Assembly: GCA_904387375.1 (NCBI GenBank)
Contig: CAJFLE010000004.1
Location: forward strand, 1-64,000
DNA: 64,000 nucleotides
DNA from: Candidatus Protoclostridium gallicola
GTDB taxonomy: Bacteria > Bacillota > Clostridia > Christensenellales > Pumilibacteraceae
Reading direction: 5' to 3'
Shown here: positions 24,044 to 35,188 of the stretch, piece by piece
How positions within the stretch are numbered: the first letter of the stretch is position 1
How the letters are laid out: each line of letters opens with the position of its first letter
The notes under the pieces: model-generated
Databases searched by the model: none
The model's input: only the letters and a program-made list of their open reading frames with translations
Told to the model about the DNA's origin: nothing
Position numbers and translations under genes: made by a program

Positions 24044-24405
24044 CGGTACATCCTCCTCGCCCGCACGGTCGCCCTCGGGCGCGGGGCAAGCGACAGCGCC
24101 GCCTTGTAGCGGCCGTCCCACATGGACGCCTCGTCCAGCCCGCGGGTTATGCAGCACTCCGCGGCCACGCCGTACGACAATACGCGGGGCGATATGCCGT
24201 AAAACTCCGCCTCTCCGTCCGTCAATGCCGCGGCGGGCGCGAAGCCGCTTCTGCGGTATTCGTCCGCGATCTCGCCCGCGACGAGATTGTACAGACGCAG
24301 ATATTCGGCGGTCTCCGCCGCCGTCTGTCCGTCCGCTTCAAGCGCGTCCGCCTCGGCCGTCATGCCGAGCATGCGCAGCGCGCCGAGCACTATGTCCTTT
24401 ACCAT
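24040..24405 (-). CDS. Phage head-tail adaptor candidate (121 aa)
   Basis: Mostly helical protein starting MVKDIVLGALRMLGM, with YLRLYNLVAGEIADEYRR and a Cys pair (AAECCITRG). Between capsid and propeller genes this is the usual place of a gp4/gp6-like connector. The ATG at 24405 follows GGAGGGAGG. Sequence family not recognised. Confidence 0.6.
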   Translation of the reverse strand: MVKDIVLGALRMLGMTAEADALEADGQTAAETAEYLRLYNLVAGEIADEYRRSGFAPAAALTDGEAEFYGISPRVLSYGVAAECCITRGLDEASMWDGRYKAALSLAPRPRATVRARRMYR

Positions 24406-24668
24406 TCCTCCCTCCTCGGACGCCTGCCGCTCCGCTTGCCGAAGTACGGGTTGCGCGTCCGCCTGGCGTATTCCACCGTGCGCGCGTCCAGCACGCCGTA
24501 CGGCACGACGAAGCACAGCGAGCCGCCCTTCTGTTCGTCCGAGTGCACCTCGTAGCGGCGGCGGACGAGATTGTACACGACGTAATACGTCGGGTCGATC
24601 TCTTTCAGCCGCGAGGCTACGAAGTACACGTCGTCGGTCACGCGGCGGAGATGTTCCGCGCCGCGCAT
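24399..24668 (-). CDS. Small phage protein after the capsid gene (89 aa)
   Basis: An 89-residue protein (RLKEIDPTYYVVYNLVRRRY, then a basic tail RRTRNPYFGKRSGRRPRR). Its ATG overlaps the capsid stop codon and its end overlaps the next gene, typical of a compact phage operon. Possibly a head-completion or DNA-contacting protein because of its basic tail; not recognised. Confidence 0.6.
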   Translation of the reverse strand: MRGAEHLRRVTDDVYFVASRLKEIDPTYYVVYNLVRRRYEVHSDEQKGGSLCFVVPYGVLDARTVEYARRTRNPYFGKRSGRRPRREEW

Positions 24669-25819
24669 CAGGTTATGCCTTTGAGCACCGCCTGGCCGTT
24701 GGGACGGTCGCAGACGAGGTCGCAGTATTTGACCAGCGTGGCCGTATATACGGGATATCCCTGGCTCTGGCGCAGTATGTTTCCGTTCTCCGTTTCGAGG
24801 AACCTCCAGTCGCAGAGCTGGTGGAGATGGAATACGCTCGTGTCGAGCAGGTACATCGTTCCCGACGGCACGAAGCGGTCGTAGACGAGGGGTATGCCGC
24901 CGAAGGACAGGCTGCGGAAGCCGCCGTCCAGGTTCATGACGTCGATGTTGCGCTTATACTGCGACATATAGTCCATGTACGCGTATTTGACGTCTGCGGA
25001 AACGGCGATGAAATCCACGTTCGAGCCGGCTTCGGTTTCCAGCCTGTCGATGACTTCCTGTATCTTGGTTTCGTCTATGGCGCCGACGCCCGTCTTTACG
25101 AGCGGACTGAGCACCGAATTTGACGAGCGCGTTATGCCGTAGAGCGGCTTGGTCGTGTCGAATATGGCGCCGAGGCCGGTTATTTCCTTGCCCTTGCTGC
25201 CCTGCACGTACATCGCCGCGCCCTCGGTAACCGCCGTAGAAACGTCCTTGTCCACCGTCACCGTCAGGTTGGCGTGGTCCACCGACGTTATGCGCGCGCC
25301 GGCGAGCTTGAGCGTTTCGCCCGAATAGAAGTCCACTACCAGCCCTTCGATGAGGTTGCGTGTATCCGCCACCTCTATGACGCCGTCCGCGACGTCTTCC
25401 ACGGTGGCCACGCAGCCGGTGCCGTCGCCGTACAGCATTCTGCCGAGGTTGAACTTGCTCGCTTTGAGCAGGCCGTCCAGCTCGGCGTTGAGCAGGTCGG
25501 TGAACGCGCCCCTGTCGTCGGCGGACGCCCTTATGGCCTTGTCGGATATTTCTATCTGGCCGTAGAGGTTTTTGAGCGTGGACACGAACTGCATGTAGCT
25601 GTTGCCGTGCGCGGCGGGCAGGCTGCCCGTTTCGTCGCCGGCACCTATGCCGCCGTTTATGCCCACGGATACGGCCTTTCTTATTTCCTTGCCCCACACG
25701 TCCGACGTGGTCTGTTCGATCTTCGTCATGAGCGGGTTGACCTTGGTGTTGAGCAGCTCGGTCACCGCGCCGAGATATACGCTTTTGAGAGCGCTTTCGG
25801 CGGAATTGATAGTTACCAT
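24668..25819 (-). CDS. Phage major capsid protein
   Basis: 383 residues. Early segments (ELLNTKVNPLMTKIEQTT; SYMQFVSTLKNLYGQIEIS), the central beta-rich region and the C-terminal FRSLSFGGIPLVYDRF ... MYLLDTS pattern are those of HK97-fold coat proteins. Position after portal agrees. There is no obvious N-terminal scaffold or prohead protease domain; a separate protease gene was not seen. RBS AGGAGAAAA precedes the ATG. Confidence 0.8.
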   Translation of the reverse strand: MVTINSAESALKSVYLGAVTELLNTKVNPLMTKIEQTTSDVWGKEIRKAVSVGINGGIGAGDETGSLPAAHGNSYMQFVSTLKNLYGQIEISDKAIRASADDRGAFTDLLNAELDGLLKASKFNLGRMLYGDGTGCVATVEDVADGVIEVADTRNLIEGLVVDFYSGETLKLAGARITSVDHANLTVTVDKDVSTAVTEGAAMYVQGSKGKEITGLGAIFDTTKPLYGITRSSNSVLSPLVKTGVGAIDETKIQEVIDRLETEAGSNVDFIAVSADVKYAYMDYMSQYKRNIDVMNLDGGFRSLSFGGIPLVYDRFVPSGTMYLLDTSVFHLHQLCDWRFLETENGNILRQSQGYPVYTATLVKYCDLVCDRPNGQAVLKGIT

Positions 25820-25855
25820 GATTTTCTCCTTTTTTGCGTTGTTTTCCGCGCTCCG

Positions 25856-26107
25856 CTATCTGCCGCGGAACGCCATCCAGATTTCCTTCGCCTCTTTCAG
25901 ACTGCCAGGCCGGCGCGGCGAAGAGCGCGTCGGGTAGCCGCCGGGCACGATGGGAGGAGCGGGCGGTTCCTCTTTCTCCCCGGCCGGAACGATTGCGGGA
26001 GAAGGGTGCGAGCGTGCCTTATCCCGCTCCGTCCGCGCGGCGAGCTCGGCTTCCAGCGCGGCGATACGCGTTTTCAGCTCACGCCTGTTCGTCCGTCTGC
26101 TGCGCAT
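25856..26107 (-). CDS. Small phage protein, possible scaffold (83 aa)
   Basis: Starts with a basic coiled-coil stretch (ELKTRIAALEAELAART) then a Pro-rich linker (EKEEPPAPPIVPGGYP) and a basic end. It overlaps the portal 3' end and directly precedes the capsid gene, where scaffold genes usually lie. That is the only basis for the suggestion. Confidence 0.55.
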   Translation of the reverse strand: MRSRRTNRRELKTRIAALEAELAARTERDKARSHPSPAIVPAGEKEEPPAPPIVPGGYPTRSSPRRPGSLKEAKEIWMAFRGR

Positions 26108-27944
26108 TTCCCGCCTCCGCGTCCGCCGTCAGCGCGCGCATTAGCCGGTGCGTGCGCACGTGTTCGAGCATACGGCGTTCCAGCCCGCGGTCGCGCGCCG
26201 CCGCTTCGGCGAAGCCGGCTGACAGCATGTACCTTATGTGCGAGCGTTCGTGCAGGACGTGGTCGTCGATCTCGGACGGCTCGATCCTCTTTCCCGCCGC
26301 GGCGGCAAGGTTCTCCCCGTCCGCTTTCGCCTCGTGCAGCGCCTGCGTTTCGGCGACCGTTTCCCAGCTGCCGTAGCCGAACGCCGCGAGCAGTTTGTGC
26401 CTGGTGGCGGCGTCGAGCGTGCCGTCCTCGCCCGTAAGCAGCCCCAGCCGCAGCAGTTCGAGCAGGCGGGACTGCCTTGCCGAGCGGCTGTTCGCCGTTT
26501 CCGCCACAGTATCGTAGACCACGTCGCACTCGCCGATGTCCGAGCCTTTCCAGGATATAAGCTCCACCCTGCCGTCCTCGCCCACGCACCTGGTGAGCCG
26601 CTCGCCGCGCGCGAACTGCTTGTACAGCCTGAGAACCATTCGGCTCACGTCGCGCACCGCGGCGCGTATGAAGTCGGACGTTATGTTCAGCCTCGTGTCG
26701 TCCTGGTCGATGAGCAGCTGTATGGCGGTGCCGCTGGCGGCGTTTATCGGCACGGACGACGAGCGCATGATGTCGCTGACGCCGGTGATTATATTGAACT
26801 CCTCCTCCAGCTTGGCCTCTTCGGCGGCGAAGATCGCGGGCACGCTGCCCTGGTCGAGCATGCGCGGCTCGCGGCTGCCCTGGCGGTACACGACGACGGA
26901 GCCGGGGCGCAGCCCGCTCTCGCCCAGCTCGTCCACGTCCACCGAGCCGTCCTCGACCGCCAGCACGCCGCAGCATATACGGTTCATGAACTCGTGCTTG
27001 CGGTTCTTTACGGCGTTGTACGCGCGCTGCACGGGTATGGCGCGCTCGATCATGCTCGTGCCGAAGAAGGCGCCCGGCGTGACGAGGGAATCCTGCTTGA
27101 CGAAGGGGAAGTCCCGGCTCCCGTCCCTGCCGTTGAGGTAGGGCAGCGGCCCGCGGTGCAGCACGCGCCCGCCCGCCACTATGGTCAGCTCCCCTTCCGG
27201 CGCTCCGGGGCGCGGACGCTCGTAGCGCTCTATGAGCAGCGCGCAGTCGTCGCGGCGCACGGTCATAAGATCGGGCAGGGCGGCGAAGGACGCGCGCTCG
27301 GGCGCGGCGAGTTCGATGTCCTCCGGCTCCACCTTCACGCCGTACGTTTCTTCGATGACGGATACGGGCACGGCGCGGGCGTGGATGAGCACGCGCACCC
27401 CGTCCATCCCCTCGGCGCACAGGCTGTCGGGATAGATTTCGTGCGGCGGCACGGCGGTCACCGCGACGTCGTCCGCGGCGGCGTCCCACGTCACTTTATA
27501 GAAGGCGCTGCCCGTCAGCTCGCTCCACATAGTGGCGCGGGAGATGACGCTGTCCGTGTCCAGCTTCGCCGTCACCGCCGAGAGTATGCGGCCCGAAGCC
27601 TCGGCGGTCTTTAAGTCTGCGTCCGAGCCGGAGGCTGGGCGCACGCTCATGACCGGGCGCACGGCGGCGAGCTTGGCGAGGCGGGTTTCCACTATGGGCG
27701 CGATGTGGTTGTACGCCTGCCGTTCCTCCCACGGCGAGTCGGGCGGAGCGTCGGACACTTCGAGCATGGGGCCTATCTCGGCGAACTGCCGTCCGGCGAG
27801 AAAACAGGCGTTCAGCGTCCACTGCGCCTCGACCGACCGCCGCTCCTCCCTCCTCTTTTCGTATTCCCTGACGACCGACGCGGCCAGCTCGCGTTCGGCG
27901 GCGCGCGCGGCGGAGTCGGGCGTCAGCAGTCGCTTTTTCGGCAT
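26079..27944 (-). CDS. Phage portal protein
   Basis: The 621-residue protein matches the large P22-like portal layout: AYNHIAPIVETRLAKLAAVRP, TGSAFYKVTWD, AVPPHEIYPDS, FGTSMIERAIPVQRAYNAVKNRKHEF split over a helix, and MLDQGSVPAIFAAEEAKLEEE. The portal dodecamer forms the DNA entry vertex and docks the terminase. The ATG at 27944 (MPKKRLLT) has GGGGAGG upstream, and the start overlaps the small Cys gene by 22 nt. Large portals of this type usually occur in podoviruses. Confidence 0.82.
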   Translation of the reverse strand: MPKKRLLTPDSAARAAERELAASVVREYEKRREERRSVEAQWTLNACFLAGRQFAEIGPMLEVSDAPPDSPWEERQAYNHIAPIVETRLAKLAAVRPVMSVRPASGSDADLKTAEASGRILSAVTAKLDTDSVISRATMWSELTGSAFYKVTWDAAADDVAVTAVPPHEIYPDSLCAEGMDGVRVLIHARAVPVSVIEETYGVKVEPEDIELAAPERASFAALPDLMTVRRDDCALLIERYERPRPGAPEGELTIVAGGRVLHRGPLPYLNGRDGSRDFPFVKQDSLVTPGAFFGTSMIERAIPVQRAYNAVKNRKHEFMNRICCGVLAVEDGSVDVDELGESGLRPGSVVVYRQGSREPRMLDQGSVPAIFAAEEAKLEEEFNIITGVSDIMRSSSVPINAASGTAIQLLIDQDDTRLNITSDFIRAAVRDVSRMVLRLYKQFARGERLTRCVGEDGRVELISWKGSDIGECDVVYDTVAETANSRSARQSRLLELLRLGLLTGEDGTLDAATRHKLLAAFGYGSWETVAETQALHEAKADGENLAAAAGKRIEPSEIDDHVLHERSHIRYMLSAGFAEAAARDRGLERRMLEHVRTHRLMRALTADAEAGNAQQTDEQA

Positions 27945-28117
27945 ACGTCCTCCCCGAGCGCTTCCGCCGCCAGCCGCGCGATGTCGCGCAGACAGTCGCC
28001 GCACAGATGCAGCCTGCTCTTCACGCCCGAACGTTCGGGCACGACGGTGTACTCCGCCCGCCTGCCGCACGCGCCCAGCTCGCACCGCAGACGGTACTTA
28101 CAGCTTACCAGTTCCAT
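27923..28117 (-). CDS. Small Cys-rich zinc-ribbon-like phage protein
   Basis: 64 residues with six Cys: C6, C12, C17 near the start and CGDC then C at the end, arranged like a treble-clef/zinc ribbon (ELGACGRRAEY ... LHLCGDCLRDIARLA). Proteins with this pattern occur beside terminases. RBS GGAGGAAAAAAG supports the ATG at 28117. Overlaps both neighbours. Confidence 0.6.
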   Translation of the reverse strand: MELVSCKYRLRCELGACGRRAEYTVVPERSGVKSRLHLCGDCLRDIARLAAEALGEDVCRKSDC

Positions 28118-28385
28118 TCTTTTTTCCTCCTTTGCCTTGTTTCAGCCTGCCGAGTTCGGCGAGCAGCCGCCTGCGCTCGGCTTCGAGTTCCTCTTCGCTC
28201 GGCTCCTCTTCGCCGCCGAGGTCGAGCAGCATTTTTATTGCCGACAGGTCGGGCGGGACTTCCTTGGTCGTCACCCTGTTCTTTATCTCGTTGCCCTCGC
28301 CGTCGTATTCGGCGGTCGTTTCGCTGACCGTATAGCCCAGCGCGCGCTTTTCCAGCGCCTTCATAAGCTCTCCGTTTTCGTTCAA
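28098..28385 (-). CDS. Terminase-small-subunit-like C-terminal domain protein
   Basis: 95 residues. The segment GYTVSETTAEYDGEGNEIKN followed by TTKEVPPDLSAIKMLLDL resembles the C-terminal part of phage terminase small subunits (K..PPD..A..F.L pattern), but no N-terminal DNA-binding HTH is present, and the end is a Glu-rich then Lys/Gly-rich tail. It sits immediately downstream of TerL. It may be a reduced small terminase or an unrelated packaging accessory. Confidence 0.5.
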   Translation of the reverse strand: MNENGELMKALEKRALGYTVSETTAEYDGEGNEIKNRVTTKEVPPDLSAIKMLLDLGGEEEPSEEELEAERRRLLAELGRLKQGKGGKKNGTGKL

Positions 28386-28397
28386 TTTCCCTCCTTG

Positions 28398-29849
28398 TCA
28401 CCGCCCGCGCCGACGCATCGCCGCCTTCGCCAGCCGCTCCTTGTCCCGTTCGATGACGGTCTTTACCGAGGGCAGACGGGGAGCCTGCGGCCGCGTCATC
28501 AGAAAGTAGCGCAGCGCGTCGGCGCAGTGGTCGTTCTTCTTGACCGGGCTGTCGCCCTCGCCCCACGCGTACGTTCTGAGCTCGCGCACCGTGTGCACGC
28601 AGGAGCGGAACACGTACAGCCGCGGGCCGTGCTCCCCTTTCAGATACGACTTGACGGTGTTTATGCCCGCGTATACGTCCTTGTTGACGTTGGCGTCGAC
28701 GAGTATGCCGCGGCTGCCGAACAGCTCGCTCACCGTCGCGACGGAGGACAGCGTGCGCTGATTCGCGGCAGGGTCGATGTACGCGCGCAGCCGTCCGCAG
28801 CGGTCGGTCGGCCAGCCCAGCTCCGCGCTCTTTTCGCGTATGCGCGCGGCGTGCCAGTCCACGTCTTTGCCCGCGGCGTAGTGCTCCGCCGCCACGTATA
28901 CGACGCCGTCGCCGTCCACCGCCAGCCACAGGCAGGCGAGCGGGTTGTTCAGCCCCGGGTCTATGGACAGCGCGTGCGTCCACTCCGCGGGCACGGGAAA
29001 CGGATCGATTACATGCTCTTCGCCGAACTCCGGATACACCAGCCCGCTGCGCTTCAGGAACCTGCCGTACCGCCTGCTTTCCAGCACGTCATCGCCGAGC
29101 GACGCGGACAGCCGTTCTATCTCGCCGCGGTCGAGGTAGGGATTGTCCGCCCACTCCATGAACTCGCACCACACCTCGGGGTCGTCGGACATATAGATCT
29201 TGTCGTAGACGAAGGTCAGGCCTTTGAGCGGCGTCATCGTGCCGAACAGCTCGCCGCGGCGGTCGACAACGCGCATGCGGCACTCGTCGTACACGTCCTC
29301 GGGCGGCTCCTCGTCGAACCACACGTAGTCCAGGCTCGCGCCCTGGAACTTTTCCCGGCCGCTCTCGCACGACTTGAAGCCTATGCGCGAGGTCGAGCCG
29401 AACACGTTATGCACGACGATGTAGTCCACGACTCCGCCCTCGGGCTGCGACGCTTTGCCCGACACCATGACGACGTCGGCGATCCACTCCTTTTTCAGGT
29501 ACGACAGCACTTTGCGCTGAGCCACGTCGCGCTGAACCTCGCGCGTCAGCGACACGACCCAGCCTTCGGTGGGTTTGTTCTCGCGGTACGGATGTATGCC
29601 GCGGGCGCGCCACACGACTTCAACCGCGCCGCACTCCGTCTTGCCGCTGCGGTTGCCGCCGAACACCCAGCGGTTGCGCTTCGGGCAGCGGTGGAACGCG
29701 AGCTGCTTCTCGTGCACGAGGGGCGGCTCGTTGTAATGCGCCAGCCTGTTGTTCTTTCTCGCGGCGTCCAGCATGCGTTCCACTCTGACCAGCCGCGAGA
29801 GCAGCCGTTTTTCTTCGGACGCGAAATCCTCTTCCCTTTTCTCTTTCAT
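28398..29849 (-). CDS. terL: Phage terminase large subunit
   Basis: 483-residue packaging motor with ATPase Walker A GGNRSGKT (64-71), Walker B YVWFDE (Asp179-Glu180), and a C-terminal RNase-H-like nuclease with acidic residues in LSIDPGLNN, AYIDPAANQ and KKNDHCADALRYF. It is the first gene of the island; upstream of it no phage gene is present and no ribosome site or strong promoter is evident before the ATG at 29849. Confidence 0.93.
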   Translation of the reverse strand: MKEKREEDFASEEKRLLSRLVRVERMLDAARKNNRLAHYNEPPLVHEKQLAFHRCPKRNRWVFGGNRSGKTECGAVEVVWRARGIHPYRENKPTEGWVVSLTREVQRDVAQRKVLSYLKKEWIADVVMVSGKASQPEGGVVDYIVVHNVFGSTSRIGFKSCESGREKFQGASLDYVWFDEEPPEDVYDECRMRVVDRRGELFGTMTPLKGLTFVYDKIYMSDDPEVWCEFMEWADNPYLDRGEIERLSASLGDDVLESRRYGRFLKRSGLVYPEFGEEHVIDPFPVPAEWTHALSIDPGLNNPLACLWLAVDGDGVVYVAAEHYAAGKDVDWHAARIREKSAELGWPTDRCGRLRAYIDPAANQRTLSSVATVSELFGSRGILVDANVNKDVYAGINTVKSYLKGEHGPRLYVFRSCVHTVRELRTYAWGEGDSPVKKNDHCADALRYFLMTRPQAPRLPSVKTVIERDKERLAKAAMRRRGR

Positions 29850-29916
29850 ACAAAAAATCCCATATTGCCCGTCATTTTCCGCGATTCCGCCACGCGCCGC
29901 GTGCTATACTTACGCA

Positions 29917-30585
29917 ATGAGAATACTGCTGATAGTGCAAGCCGTACTGCTCGCCGCGCTGCCCGCGGTGCGGTACTCGTATATAAACGAAAGCATTCCC
30001 TTCTACGCCTTCGACGGCGTGGACTACACCTGTCTGTTCTACCTCCCCGCGACGTACTTCGTCGCCGTCGAAGAGGAGGGCGAAGAGTACGACCGTGTCA
30101 CCTATCTCGACCTGTCCGGCTACGTAAAGAGCGGCGACACCGAGGACGTGGACTACGAACCGGCAACCAAGTACGCCACCACCGGCTCGGTCACGCTCAA
30201 AAAGGGCGTGGCGTCGGTGTATCTGTACGCGGACGCGGACTGCACCGTCGTACTGTCCTCCGTCACCGCCTCCGACTCGCTGTTCCTGTACGGGCAGTCG
30301 GCGTACGAGGGCGTGTATTACTGCCGGCTCAAAGGCACGGCGGGAACCACGCGCGGGTACATAGGCGGCGAAGGCATAATCGTCACCCTGCCCGAGGAAA
30401 ACACCGTCGAAGCGGTGACCCCGCCAGAGGACGAGCCGGAAGAGGAAAATCCCGGCGAAGAAACCGATCCGGGCGGCGGAGGCGAAACGGAAGTGTCGCT
30501 GCCCGTCGAGATCATACTCGTGGTCAGCCTCGCCGTGCCCGCGTTCATCGTCGTGTTCCTGCTGACGAGGAAACGCGGGAGCTGA
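29917..30585 (+). CDS. Exported/membrane-anchored protein of unknown function
   Basis: 222 residues: N-terminal hydrophobic helix (MRILLIVQAVLLAALPAV), an extracytoplasmic beta-rich region (20-155), an acidic Pro/Glu/Gly stalk (PPEDEPEEENPGEETDPGGG) and a C-terminal TM helix (about 190-215) with a basic end (TRKRGS). It is a cell-surface protein anchored at the C terminus. The ATG at 29917 lies 6 nt from TATACT (29905-29910) with no ribosome site, so a leaderless mRNA is likely, though the -35 box is weak. It marks the host side of the phage-island border. Confidence 0.75.
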   Translation: MRILLIVQAVLLAALPAVRYSYINESIPFYAFDGVDYTCLFYLPATYFVAVEEEGEEYDRVTYLDLSGYVKSGDTEDVDYEPATKYATTGSVTLKKGVASVYLYADADCTVVLSSVTASDSLFLYGQSAYEGVYYCRLKGTAGTTRGYIGGEGIIVTLPEENTVEAVTPPEDEPEEENPGEETDPGGGGETEVSLPVEIILVVSLAVPAFIVVFLLTRKRGS

Positions 30586-30611
30586 GCGTTACGTGCGCAT
30601 TATAGCAAATA

Positions 30612-30638
30612 ATTGCGGACAGCTTGCGTGTCCGCAAT
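30612..30638. repeat. Inverted repeat ATTGCGGACA-N7-TGTCCGCAAT
   Basis: Perfect 10-bp arms. On the minus strand it stands 7 bp upstream of TATAAT (30599-30604). An inverted repeat with the same arms and the same 7-bp distance to TATAAT is found at 54295-54320. No T-run follows on either strand, so it is more likely an operator than a terminator. Confidence 0.7.
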
Positions 30639-30689
30639 TACGTTCCGAAACAAGTTTTTTGTGAAAATTACGTCACATTTGCGTTTCCC

Positions 30690-30718
30690 TTGACATCGGA
30701 AGCGCGTTGCTTTATACT
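30690..30718 (+). promoter_or_regulatory. CPBP protease gene promoter, leaderless
   Basis: TTGACA (30690-30695), 17-nt spacer, TATACT (30713-30718). Seven bases separate it from the ATG at 30726, and no ribosome site is present. Confidence 0.8.
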
Positions 30719-30725
30719 TAAAACC

Positions 30726-31535
30726 ATGAGCGGAGGAAAATCGAAAACGGTACTGCTCGTCTTCACCGTCGCGTCCTGCGTGCTTACGCTCGCTTTCGCG
30801 ATAACGGGCGAAGTGCTGCGCGGCGCGGTCTACGGGGGCACCCTGCCCGTCGCCGTCAATCTCGCGTTCGGCGCCGCCGAGCGTCTGCTGCTGACGGTCA
30901 CGGCCGTCTGTCTTATGCTGACATTCGGCTATACCAAGGCGCTTAAGCCCGGAATAAGCGGGGGCATAATTGCCTCCGTCGCGGGCGCCGCCGTCGCCGT
31001 CGCCAACTTCCCCTTCGTCTGCATGGCGCAGGGACTGCTCGGCATCACCGCCTCGGGCGGCGAGTTCGCGCTCTTCATCGTCTATTGCATAAGCGTGGGG
31101 CTGTTCGAGGAAACGGCGTTCCGCGGCTTCGTCTTTCCCCTCGTGCTGGAAAAGACGGGAAATAAAAAATACGGCGTGTTCATCGCCGTAATCGTATCGA
31201 GCGCGCTGTTCGCCATTCTCCACCTGCTCAACCTCGCGCAGGGGGCAAGCGTGGGCGCGACCGCGCTTCAGGTGGGATATACCTTCCTCGTCGGCTGCAT
31301 GTGCAGCGTCATTATGATCGCGACTGGTTCCCTGCTCGTGCCCGTCATAGTGCACGCCGCCTTCGACGTGGGCGGCACGATGACGTCGCTGGGCGTCGCC
31401 GCGGGCAGCCACTGGAACACCCCGTCCATAATAATCATGGCGGTGGTCGGCACCCTTGCCGCGCTCTATCTCGCCGCATGGTTCTTCCGCCATTCGGACA
31501 GAGCGCTGCGGCTGCTGCCGGACAGAGAAGAATAA
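30726..31535 (+). CDS. CPBP-family intramembrane metalloprotease
   Basis: 269 residues, about seven TM helices. It carries the CPBP/Rce1 motifs: EETAFRG (Glu128-Glu129, Arg133), the His motif SALFAILHLLN, and HAAFDVGG near the C terminus. Members are CAAX-protease relatives that process or confer immunity to peptides, or scaffold membrane proteins. No bacteriocin gene is adjacent. A strong bidirectional terminator follows. Confidence 0.9.
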   Translation: MSGGKSKTVLLVFTVASCVLTLAFAITGEVLRGAVYGGTLPVAVNLAFGAAERLLLTVTAVCLMLTFGYTKALKPGISGGIIASVAGAAVAVANFPFVCMAQGLLGITASGGEFALFIVYCISVGLFEETAFRGFVFPLVLEKTGNKKYGVFIAVIVSSALFAILHLLNLAQGASVGATALQVGYTFLVGCMCSVIMIATGSLLVPVIVHAAFDVGGTMTSLGVAAGSHWNTPSIIIMAVVGTLAALYLAAWFFRHSDRALRLLPDREE

Positions 31536-31550
31536 AAACGATTGCATAAA

Positions 31551-31588
31551 ACCGAAAAGGGCGCGGCATCTGCCGCGCCCTTTTCGGT
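31551..31588. terminator. Long bidirectional terminator
   Basis: A perfect 17-bp stem ACCGAAAAGGGCGCGGC with its complement and a 4-nt loop, between the convergent CPBP and collagen-like genes. Confidence 0.88.
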
Positions 31589-31625
31589 ACACTTGACTTT
31601 TACCGGTGGTACCGGAATTGAGGGA

Positions 31626-34859
<3,234 letters not shown>

Positions 34860-34999
34860 AATCCTTTACCTCCTTGTGTTTTCCACTCGGACGCACGGCG
34901 GTTATGCACAAGCCGCTTGCGGCGTACGCTCGCCGCATACGCCGCGCCGCTTAGTGCCAATCTCCGTCAGGCGAGTGGTATGATATAAAATTTATCATT
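34860..34999 (-). promoter_or_regulatory. Structured 5' leader of the collagen-like gene
   Basis: About 134 nt of predicted leader between the promoter and the ATG. It contains a strong hairpin, GCGGCGTA ... TACGCCGC (about 34921-34947), and the ribosome site GGAGG at 34867-34871. No known riboswitch was recognised. Stretch 34860-35188 holds this leader, the promoter and a terminator, and no gene. Confidence 0.45.
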
Positions 35000-35027
35000 A
35001 TTATATCATTAAGCCCCCCCCCGTCAA
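35000..35027 (-). promoter_or_regulatory. Promoter with G9 homopolymer spacer (phase-variable candidate)
   Basis: On the minus strand: TTGACG (35022-35027), spacer of 16 nt beginning with eight G, then TATAAT (35000-35005). The run of nine G (nine C on the plus strand, 35014-35022) begins with the last base of the -35 box and fills half the spacer. Gain of one G would give the optimal 17-nt spacer. Confidence 0.7.
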
Positions 35028-35094
35028 GTCCTTGAACGAATTTTTTGAAGCAAACCGGATTTTTTTTGTTTTCGCGGCCGAAAAAGGGCGCATT

Positions 35095-35136
35095 GCGTAA
35101 AAAGAGTGAGAGCTTGCGCTCCCACTCTTTTTACGC
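35095..35136. terminator. Bidirectional terminator after the sirtuin gene
   Basis: GCGTAAAAAGAGTG stem with GAGC/GCTC at the tip, one mismatch, and A/T ends on both strands. Confidence 0.85.
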
Positions 35137-35188
35137 GTACGAAGTTATCCACAATTCGTATCGTTCCTAAAAATATGCGTTTCGGTTT

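Larger units (their letters stand above)
19870..29870 (-). mobile_element. Compact prophage-like island (integrase plus capsid module)
   Basis: A contiguous minus-strand run of overlapping phage genes: TerL, two small genes, portal, small gene, major capsid protein, two head-completion candidates, beta-propeller, small gene, holin-like gene, a 39-codon gene, coiled-coil gene and tyrosine integrase. No replication, repressor, tail-tube, tape-measure, endolysin or cargo genes were recognised. The borders are estimates; clear attL/attR flanking repeats were not found outside the tRNA duplication at 18938/19103. The set suits a short-tailed (podovirus-like) morphology. Confidence 0.75.

Noticed and set aside
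29860..29920. Right attachment site of the phage island
   Set aside because: Only a 7-bp match (TATACTT) to the left border was seen, which is not significant and is explained by the -10 box.
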